This document shows positions 6,574 through 11,743 of a stretch of 11,743 nt of DNA, one piece after another; within the stretch, counting starts at the first letter, position 1; every line of letters begins with the position of its first letter. The DNA comes from Gracilaria caudata (lineage: Eukaryota > Rhodophyta > Florideophyceae > Gracilariales > Gracilariaceae). Under the pieces are notes generated by a model. The model saw only the letters and a program-made list of their open reading frames with translations, made no database searches and was not told where the DNA came from. Position numbers and translations under genes: made by a program. The stretch spans positions 1-11,743 of the forward strand of contig JASCIV010000820.1 of the NCBI GenBank assembly GCA_030374735.1. The letters run 5' to 3'.

Positions 6574-7589
6574 GACATAAATAAATATAGTGGAATTTAT
6601 AAGAATTTATAAGTTTGGCTCGCAACAAGCGATTTGCTCTGCCGAGAAGTCTAAACACGTTTTTTCCTAGCCTATCAGGGCATTTTCTGAAATGTAGTTG
6701 GGTAAACGATAACATCTAAGAATGGCTTGTCTGAAGAACGTAAATGAAAACCTATTAAAAATTACAGAGCAGTCCATGCTTTATATTTTATTTCAGCAAA
6801 ACTCTTCTCATATCTGTGTTTTGAGAAGCGTGCTTCTCAAAGGATTGCAAAGCTCCTCTGAAAACGTTTGTACCACCATAATAGACTTTCCAAAACCTGG
6901 GAAATTCTCTACTACGAGAATTGCAATTATTCTTTTTTTTGAGACATGTTCTGCAGACCAAACATGATCTTCCACGAGGTGGAGAGTAAGTGACTTGAGA
7001 ATCGAATTTTCCTGAAGCTCCATTTAGAGAAGCAAATAATATTCAGATACAAAAATCAAAGAGCAAGTCCTTTCATGTAGAAAAATAAATACCATCGATC
7101 TAGATACGTATTTCCATGCCTGACATAAGAATGGGATCAGATCTCTGCCAAGCGGGCTTCGAAGAAAAAAGGTGAGCCTGGTAGGCACAAGCAGCTAGGC
7201 TCGTAGTTAAAATTTGTCTGGAAAGACGATATTATTATACAAAAAGACCGAGAAGACGAGTGATTTGCATAATTACAGCAGCAATAGCTTTTTTATGTGC
7301 ATATGTGGGAATCATCCAAAAAACATGTGCGCCCTAATTGACAGAAGTATAGACATGAAAAGATTTATAACAAGAATCGGTTTTGATACATTTAGAAAGA
7401 TCATTTTTATTGCAACTTAACTGTGTGTAACAATTACAAAACTATTTTGTGCCAAATTTTACAATTGTTGTGCTGTTGGTAAAACAAAAAAACTTCTTTG
7501 GACAACCAAACTTCGAAGAGCGCGTATTGTTACAATACTTAACTTATTGGCAAGCAATTGATCCAATTTTGTTGGAGAACCAGAAAAAT
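6574..7589. other. AT-rich region without a convincing gene
   Basis: Open frames such as 6722-6967 (ATG start, 81 codons) and frames near 7214-7643 (non-ATG starts) are short, Ile/Phe/Lys-rich and carry no recognised motif. A GTAAGT at 6986 and a GGTGAGC at 7173 resemble donors, without flanking exons that fit. A hairpin GAGCCT...AGGCTC spans 7176-7204. CCAAAACCTGG occurs at about 6891 and again near 7692. It is probably intergenic or old mobile-element sequence. Confidence 0.4.
6820..6856 (-). repeat. Dispersed GGAGCTTTGC/hairpin element, copy D
   Basis: A perfect 10-bp inverted repeat TTTGAGAAGC-GT-GCTTCTCAAA (6820-6841) is followed by AAGGATT-type spacer and GCAAAGCTCC (6847-6856). It is closely similar to copy C, with which it shares both hairpin arms and the decamer at nearly the same spacing. 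Confidence 0.55.
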
Positions 7590-7624
7590 GTCGAAATGCG
7601 CCGTGTGACACGGCGCAATTTGAT
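7590..7624. repeat. GC-rich near-perfect palindrome in AT-rich DNA
   Basis: The inner arms TGCGCCGTGT (7597-7606) and ACACGGCGCA (7608-7617) are perfect complements around one base. Outer arms to 7590 and 7624 pair with one mismatch and G-U pairs, giving 17-base arms. The GC-rich core stands out sharply from its surroundings. It could be a hairpin in RNA, a protein-binding dyad or a terminal-repeat remnant. Confidence 0.7.
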
Positions 7625-7834
7625 AAAGCAAAATATACCCTAGTGACACTCTTTATGATGCAATTTGAAGAATCCTATATATAAGAAGTACCAAAACCTG
7701 GAATGTACCAAAATCGTAGATGAAATTCCAAATTTAGAGTAGCTAGTAGTTTTTTCGAAGAATTTTCCAGAAAAGGCTCTACTTTAGATCACATCAGCCA
7801 GATTTTCCCCATGTATAGAGCTTCGCTACTTTGC

Positions 7835-8164
7835 TTACAGCCCTGGTCGTGATACGCGCGTTCGAGCAGTGCGTTGCTGGCCTACATCTCGTGCCAGCAA
7901 GGCATCAAAGCACACCCCGCACTTCCCCGCCGTTGCGATATCATGCACATGCGTGTGTGGCGGCCACGGCCGCCACAGCTCTCTTCTGCCAACCGTATGT
8001 CGCGTTGAGCACGTGCTCAACTGTTTAAAGCTATCGACGCTGACATCAACCAAAAGCACTTGTTTTCTGTGCCGCTTACAAAATCCTATAAAACCTTCTT
8101 CTGTTCTCCCTCCAACACCTCAGCAACTTCCCGCCTCGATCTAACACCCCTCTCTTACCTCGCT
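7835..8164 (+). promoter_or_regulatory. GC-rich promoter-like block with palindromes, TATA box and leader
   Basis: Composition changes abruptly near 7835 from AT-rich to GC-rich. The block contains an inverted repeat TTGCTGG...CCAGCAA (7874-7900), a perfect 9-bp inverted repeat GTGGCGGCC-AC-GGCCGCCAC (7957-7976) and a perfect 18-bp palindrome GTTGAGCACGTGCTCAAC (8004-8021) with CACGTG at its centre. These are followed by TATAAAA (8087-8093) and a C/T-rich, A-punctuated leader that ends at an ATG (8165). Order and spacing are those of a RNA polymerase II promoter. CACGTG is the classic E-box/G-box core bound by bHLH and bZIP factors; which factor would act here is unknown. Confidence 0.5.
8087..8093 (+). 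promoter_or_regulatory. TATA box of the promoter-like block
   Basis: TATAAAA stands in CCTATAAAACC, followed about 30 bases later by pyrimidine-rich sequence suited to an initiator and 72 bases later by an ATG. Confidence 0.5.
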
Positions 8165-8200
8165 ATGACTCAAGTTCCGATATTCGATACTCTCACCTGA
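8165..8200 (+). other. 11-codon frame behind the orphan promoter
   Basis: The ATG at 8165 follows the leader directly and reads MTQVPIFDTLT before TGA at 8198-8200. No downstream frame continues it, and no clear donor is present within it. It may be the remaining start of a gene whose body was deleted, an upstream frame, or the start of a non-coding transcript. Confidence 0.2.
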
Positions 8201-8383
8201 TAGAGCTCACTCGGGTGGAGTGCGCACTAAGATCATCTGTGCACTACACGTTAGTGTGATGTACATAATATGTATTTTCCTACTGAGCTTCGACAGGCGG
8301 TGCGGCGGAAGAGCGAAAAAGGACCTGTAGCGAGCCCACCAATGACGTGAACGACAAACAAATCGCTATAGATCGCGCAACGT

Positions 8384-8557
8384 GAGAGCCAAACAGAAAA
8401 CCATTGAAGGTAGAGCAACCGAGAAGCGACGGGGGAGCGACTATGGTGCAAGTGCACCGTGCAACCAACAGAGAGCCAAACAGAAAACCATTGAAGGTAG
8501 AGCAACCGAGAAGCGACGGGGGAGCGACTATGGTGCAAGTGCACCGTGCAACCAACA
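8384..8557. repeat. Perfect 87-bp tandem duplication
   Basis: Two adjacent identical 87-base units occupy 8384-8470 and 8471-8557, and the first two bases of a third follow. Each unit contains a 6-bp inverted repeat GGTGCA-AG-TGCACC. The length is a multiple of three, so frames on both strands stay open through it, but none begins with ATG. Exact identity means the duplication is recent, or recently homogenised. Confidence 0.95.
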
Positions 8558-8960
8558 GACGATGGTGGTGCGCGCGTCAAATTAGATCTTCCATTCACCT
8601 ACTTACGTTCAAATAAATCTCCAACATATCGCGCTCGCCTTTATTGTGTCTTATTCCTATGACTTAAAAATCATCAATGTCTACATAGTATATATACACC
8701 TTCGACGAATTCATCACCCAAGTAATTTCTTGACACACTTGTTTTTTCATACTTATACGTCTTAGGAGATGTACGGTATGTTGGAAAACAGATTTGCCCC
8801 GCCATATCTGACAATTGGAATCATAAGTTCCTACATGAGAGCGTGCAAATCAATCTCTCTTTTATGAAGATAGACATGTAAATTCTATCAGCCCTTTTGG
8901 TTCGTAAAGGGAGGCCTGACATGTAACACATCTCCAGTTCCGGAACTGTTTTGAAAGGGG
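8558..8960. other. Intergenic region upstream of the 362-residue zinc-finger gene
   Basis: AT-rich sequence with no supported gene. It contains a weak inverted repeat CCCTTT...AAAGGG (8892-8911), two GACATGTAA motifs about 45 bases apart, and GTATATATAC near 8688. These may be upstream control sequence of the gene at 9126; nothing more specific is visible. Confidence 0.35.
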
Positions 8961-8971
8961 TATAAATAATC
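8961..8971 (+). promoter_or_regulatory. TATA box of the 362-residue zinc-finger gene
   Basis: TATAAATAATC preceded by GAAAGGGG. It shares the decamer ATAAATAATC with the upstream region of the other zinc-finger gene. A start site about 30 bases downstream, near 8991-8996, would give a 5' leader of roughly 130 bases that is strikingly rich in CA and poor in G, as unstructured leaders often are. Confidence 0.6.
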
Positions 8972-9125
8972 ACCCCACGGCAACAGAGTCTACACACATC
9001 CAACCACACCCACAAACACAATCGCACAAACCACCGCAGATAATCAGCACAATAACAACATTTCTTTCGGTTTTGACTACCTTTGAACTAGATTTTTTTC
9101 TGCGTAACAGAGACCAACGCTCTGT

Positions 9126-10214
9126 ATGGATCGCGATAACAGACAACCTTCCCGGGAGCATCCAGCTGGCCGGAAGAGGGGACGAAGCCAAAGCTCTTCT
9201 GCATCCGCTTCTGGTTCGGCTTCGAATGGCACTCCAGGTCCGCCTTTGCCACACCCTCCCGTGGACCAAGAGCTTCAGCAAAGCCAAACCCACCACCCGC
9301 ATCAGCAGTCTACCAGTTCGTTGCCCCCAGTCAGCAATTTGTTTCCAGCGGCAGATCGAAATCGCAACAATGAACCACTTCCCCCGATGCATGAAGTGAG
9401 GAACGAAGCCAGTAACATTAGGAGACATTTGTTGGCTCGAGCTCCAGCTCCAGCTCCGTCTCCACCTCTTGATAGTTTTCAGACTCTGTGGGAGCGTGGA
9501 TTTCGTAGCAACACAGGAGCGTTACAAAGAAGCTCGTCTGGGCATGCTTCCAGATATCAGACGAGCGGCGTTGGTCAGACTGACCACATGTCGCGATCTC
9601 AAGCGCCGCAGCCATCTGCTGCATCTAATCGCGATGGAGCGGGTGCGTCTTCTGGCCGTGCTCGCAGATCACGCCCGGGGCGTCCAGCCCATAAAGTTCC
9701 GAGATGGACACCGGGAGCATCTAGTTGGGCGGGAGCTTCACAAATGGTTGCAGCTGGTGGCGCAATTGGCGCGCATCAGGCGCAAGCGCAGATGCAGCTT
9801 GTGCCTCAGCAGCAGCAACAGCCACAGCCACAGACACAGCCACAGACACAGACACAGCCACAGCCACAGCCACAGACACAGAGACAGCCACAGCCACAGC
9901 CACAGCCACAGCCGCAGGCATCCAGCAGCCGGCTTGCCAATGAGCCTGTTGATCCATTAGAAAGACGTCGATGTGAGAGGTGTGGGCGAATGATTTCGAA
10001 TCGAGCATTCGGAAGGCATTCAGCGATCTGCAGAGAGCATATTTGTCAGGATTGTTCGTACAGGACTATGAACGCAGGCCAGTTCCGAAGACACGTGCAA
10101 ATACATTTACCGCGAGAGGCACGCAGACATGGGTGCCAAATGTGCGATAGGCGGTTTGTGAATGCGGCGGACCTACGAAGACACATGAGAAGGAGACATG
10201 GAGGTGATCGCTAA
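9126..10214 (+). CDS. Zinc-finger protein (C2HC, C2H2, C2H2) with Gln-Pro tract, 362 residues
   Basis: Single exon from the ATG at 9126 to TAA at 10212-10214. Residues 1-225 are disordered and rich in Ser, Pro, Gln and Ala, with a basic motif RKRGRSQSS at 16-24 near the N-terminus and a second basic patch at 178-190 containing PGRP, weakly like an AT-hook. Residues 227-264 are an almost pure Gln-Pro/Gln-Thr alternation. Three fingers close the protein: Cys283-x2-Cys286-x11-His298-x3-Cys302, Cys307-x2-Cys310-x12-His323-x3-His327, and Cys337-x2-Cys340-x12-His353-x4-His358, ending DR. A nuclear nucleic-acid-binding role is likely from the fold; the target is unknown. A TATA box lies 165 bases upstream. 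The ATG context is only fair (T at -3, G at +4), but no earlier in-frame ATG fits the promoter. It is paralogous in plan to the gene at 5266-6039. Confidence 0.85.
   Translation: MDRDNRQPSREHPAGRKRGRSQSSSASASGSASNGTPGPPLPHPPVDQELQQSQTHHPHQQSTSSLPPVSNLFPAADRNRNNEPLPPMHEVRNEASNIRRHLLARAPAPAPSPPLDSFQTLWERGFRSNTGALQRSSSGHASRYQTSGVGQTDHMSRSQAPQPSAASNRDGAGASSGRARRSRPGRPAHKVPRWTPGASSWAGASQMVAAGGAIGAHQAQAQMQLVPQQQQQPQPQTQPQTQTQPQPQPQTQRQPQPQPQPQPQASSSRLANEPVDPLERRRCERCGRMISNRAFGRHSAICREHICQDCSYRTMNAGQFRRHVQIHLPREARRHGCQMCDRRFVNAADLRRHMRRRHGGDR
9806..9917 (+). repeat. In-frame CAGCCA/CAGACA microsatellite
   Basis: CAGCAG runs pass into alternating CAGCCA and CAGACA hexamers coding for Gln-Pro and Gln-Thr. 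The array is free of stops in several frames on both strands, which creates spurious His-Ser and Ala-Val open frames. Copy number probably varies between individuals, as is usual for such arrays. Confidence 0.9.
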
Positions 10215-10887
10215 CTGCGTGACATTTTGAGAAGATGACAGTACAGTGTCAATAGTGATTGTAGGTAGAGAATTCTTAGAGATCGCGTAGAGTGTTTTCA
10301 TTTAGCGACCTTTAGCAGCTTTTGATTAACACGAAGGTGCACAGTTGGGCTCGCAGCTCTTGCACCTTACTGAAGCTGAACTGACTGAAAAGGCATGAGT
10401 GAAGTAAAGAGCGCTATAGGAGCTTTGCCTATTTTTGGTGCAGCTTGCTTCTCTGAAGGCTGATTTAATCCAGCGTTTGCACTTTAAAACACAAGATTTT
10501 TGCTTTCTGAGTCCCAGTTCCAAAAGCGTAGACAGGAAATATTTAAAGTGATATGAACGTGAAGGTACAAACATGTATGAAGGCTGATCCTCATGATCGT
10601 CTTGTAGCTCACGCTTTAGGAGACTGTACGTCACTCTGATAAGACAACGTCAACTAGCTTGTGGTTTATTGAGACAGATAGACAGGAAGCTACACCACTA
10701 CAATGAGAGCGTCAGCCAGCCTTTTCCTTTATCTGGAGAAGGCCAGACTTCATTCCCATCATTTTATTACAGTTAGCATTGACAGGTGGGCTCGGATATG
10801 CTTCTAAACACCTTGGGACGGATTCTGGATAGTCTTTCAGCCTTGAATGGGACGAGAGCTTCAAGGAATATGGAAGACTTCTATTCC
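10215..10887. other. Intergenic region with small hairpins and one dispersed repeat
   Basis: There is no supported gene. A perfect 8-bp inverted repeat AAGGTGCA...TGCACCTT spans 10334-10368, about 120 bases after the zinc-finger stop. TGAAGGCTGAT occurs at 10454 and again at 10578. The minus-strand frame at 10326-10634 lacks features of a gene. Confidence 0.4.
10419..10453 (+). repeat. Dispersed GGAGCTTTGC/hairpin element, copy B
   Basis: GGAGCTTTGC at 10419-10428 (shared as the 12-mer TAGGAGCTTTGC with copy A) is followed by an A/T run and GCTTCTC at 10447-10453. It shows the same order as the reverse strand of copies C and D, but its hairpin arm has decayed. Confidence 0.45.
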
Positions 10888-10894
10888 TATAAAC
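10888..10894 (+). promoter_or_regulatory. TATA box for the two-exon gene
   Basis: TATAAAC within CCTATAAACAG lies 41 bases before the ATG at 10929. Initiation about 30 bases downstream would leave a leader of only about ten bases. Confidence 0.4.
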
Positions 10895-10928
10895 AGTTTA
10901 TTCATATCCACTTCATTCCACTCCATAT

Positions 10929-11559
10929 ATGCCACCAGACGGAGGAGAATGTCCCTTTTTGAACGCTGCTAGATTTCGCCCTGTAGATTGCAGCGGAGGC
11001 TTCGCAATAAGCCCCTGTGGCAGAACAGTGCTGCTCCAGTTGGGTGTTCGTATTAGAACAATTTGTTTTGCCCGGAAACTGGCAAACAATGAAGTAGATC
11101 TTTGCAATGCTATAAGAAGGAGGAACATAATAATCACAAACATGCAATTGCAATACAGATGTAACGCAAGAAAGAGCTTTCCGTCTGTGCTCGTTCCAGA
11201 GTACCAGTCCAAAACAGAAAAGAGCATTCAGCATTTCGGCCAGCTCTACGCCGGCGGTGGCACGCATCCTCGACGCATTTGTAAGCTTTGGCACAAAATC
11301 GTAGGATCTCCTTGCTCTCCCCTTCCTCTTCCTCCCACAAATTTTTTCAACCACGTCTGCAGGGTTGACGCATCCCAATCATCCACGCAAGGCGTTACTT
11401 TGCAGTCGGGAGAAAGACGACTCACAACGTTTTTGCACGAACAGTTATGGCATACGGTTGGAACTGGCAGAGGCAACGTTTGAAACTGTTTTTCATGCTT
11501 TGTGCAATGACAAGCTGGACATGGCCACCAACGCGAAGTGTGTCGAATGTCTCGTGTAG
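10929..11559 (+). CDS. Probable two-exon gene of unknown function, 182 residues
   Basis: Exon 1 is 10929-11280 (117 codons plus one base) and exon 2 is 11363-11559, ending in TAG; joined they give 549 bases with no internal stop. The junction codon TGG is made of the last base of exon 1 and the first two of exon 2. Exon 2 encodes a polar, helix-like stretch (LELAEATFETVFHAL) ending KCVECLV, more protein-like than the unspliced reading. If the intron is kept, the first frame still runs to 11483 (184 residues), so splicing should be checked. Cys and Arg are frequent, and there is no signal peptide or known domain. An in-frame stop lies at 10890. A minus-strand frame overlaps exon 1 (10902-11378) but starts at a TTG. 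Confidence 0.45.
11281..11362 (+). other. 82-nt spliceosomal intron candidate
   Basis: The donor GTAAGC at 11281 follows CGACGCATTT. The interior carries a long C/T-rich tract (about 11308-11336 and the T run at 11342), and the acceptor is CTGCAG ending at 11362. The length, 82, is not a multiple of three, and removing it opens a longer downstream frame. Donor, tract and acceptor together are the best splice signature in the window. Confidence 0.6.
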
Positions 11560-11603
11560 ATGAAATGCGCGGTGTTTGACTGTTCTCTACCCAATAGGCC
11601 TAG

Positions 11604-11666
11604 GTAAGTGAACTTGTGCATCTCGTTTATTGCACTGTAAATGAACGAATATGTGGCTTTCTGTAG
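11604..11666 (+). other. Second possible intron, 63 nt
   Basis: TAG|GTAAGT at 11604 is a near-ideal donor, and GGCTTTCTGTAG ending at 11666 is a fair acceptor. It lies after the stop of the gene above, so it would sit in the 3' untranslated region or belong to a gene extending past the window. Confidence 0.25.
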
Positions 11667-11743
11667 ATGAGTCACTTTTTGCTGTAAACTAAGTAATTCG
11701 TAGATAACTCTGCCTTTCGTAGAAAGGTCATCCCAAACGTAGA

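Noticed and set aside
8251..8598. 115-codon minus-strand frame with a 29-residue internal repeat
   Set aside because: The repeat is just the 87-bp DNA duplication; the frame starts at GTG and has no recognisable domain.
9469..9960. 163-codon plus-strand frame inside the 362-residue zinc-finger gene
   Set aside because: It starts at TTG, is out of frame with the finger domains, and its second half is the His-Ser reading of the hexamer repeat.
9721..10008. Minus-strand Ala-Val-rich frame
   Set aside because: It is the antisense reading of the CAGCCA array; the hydrophobic run is a repeat artefact, not a membrane protein.
10770..10880. 35-codon minus-strand stretch that reads like protein (FLEALVPFKAERLS)
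   Set aside because: It is bounded by stops on both sides, has no ATG and no convincing splice sites; chance cannot be excluded.
10902..11378. 158-codon minus-strand frame
   Set aside because: It starts at TTG and overlaps the better-supported two-exon plus-strand model; its opening region is the reverse of the intron's pyrimidine tract.
1..11743. tRNA, rRNA, CRISPR or long terminal repeat elements
   Set aside because: No T-loop plus acceptor-stem pairing, no ribosomal core motifs, no spaced array and no long direct repeat pair were found by eye; a covariance-model scan would settle the RNA question.

Overview
The window looks like nuclear DNA of an intron-poor eukaryote. It carries a large ankyrin-repeat protein and several C2H2/C2HC zinc-finger proteins with disordered polar N-termini. 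TATA boxes lie at eukaryotic distances from ATGs, one intron has textbook GTAAGC...polypyrimidine...CAG signals, and no bacterial-type gene packing is seen. Coding regions are GC-rich and most intergenic DNA is AT-rich. A microbial eukaryote such as a red alga or an oomycete would fit, but that is a guess; nothing in the sequence fixes the lineage.

Layout. 1-252: an open frame running in from the left edge, perhaps the end of a gene. 853-1390 (minus): a zinc-finger fragment, probably a decayed paralogue. 1451-1612 (plus): a candidate 53-residue protein. 1698-4304 (minus): the dominant gene, 868 codons, with ten uninterrupted 33-residue ankyrin repeats, a helical and coiled-coil region, a glycine-rich hydrophobic segment, an acidic stretch and a tail resembling four degenerate EF-hands. 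4305-4780: divergent upstream region. 4892-5263 (minus): an open frame starting two bases after the stop of the next gene. 5266-6039 (minus): 257-residue zinc-finger protein. 6157-6547 (plus): two overlapping open frames that a 22-nt GT..AG excision or a frameshift would join. 6570-7830: AT-rich DNA with hairpins and no convincing gene. 7835-8200: a GC-rich block that looks like a complete promoter (two perfect palindromes, TATA box, pyrimidine-rich leader, ATG) but leads only to an 11-codon frame. 8384-8557: a perfect 87-bp tandem duplication. 8961-10214 (plus): TATA box, CA-rich leader and a 362-residue zinc-finger gene with a Gln-Pro/Gln-Thr tract. 10929-11559 (plus): a probable two-exon gene with an 82-nt intron.

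How the parts relate. The 257- and 362-residue proteins share an Arg-Lys-Arg..Ser-Gln-Ser-Ser motif near residue 15-26, a disordered middle and three C-terminal fingers of the same two types, but in opposite order. Both have the decamer ATAAATAATC upstream. They are probably nuclear DNA- or RNA-binding paralogues, and the 853-1390 fragment may be a third. The ankyrin protein has the general plan of a sensor joined to a coiled-coil/membrane module, but its function cannot be read from sequence alone. Four diverged copies of a short element (GGAGCTTTGC next to a small hairpin) are scattered between the genes.
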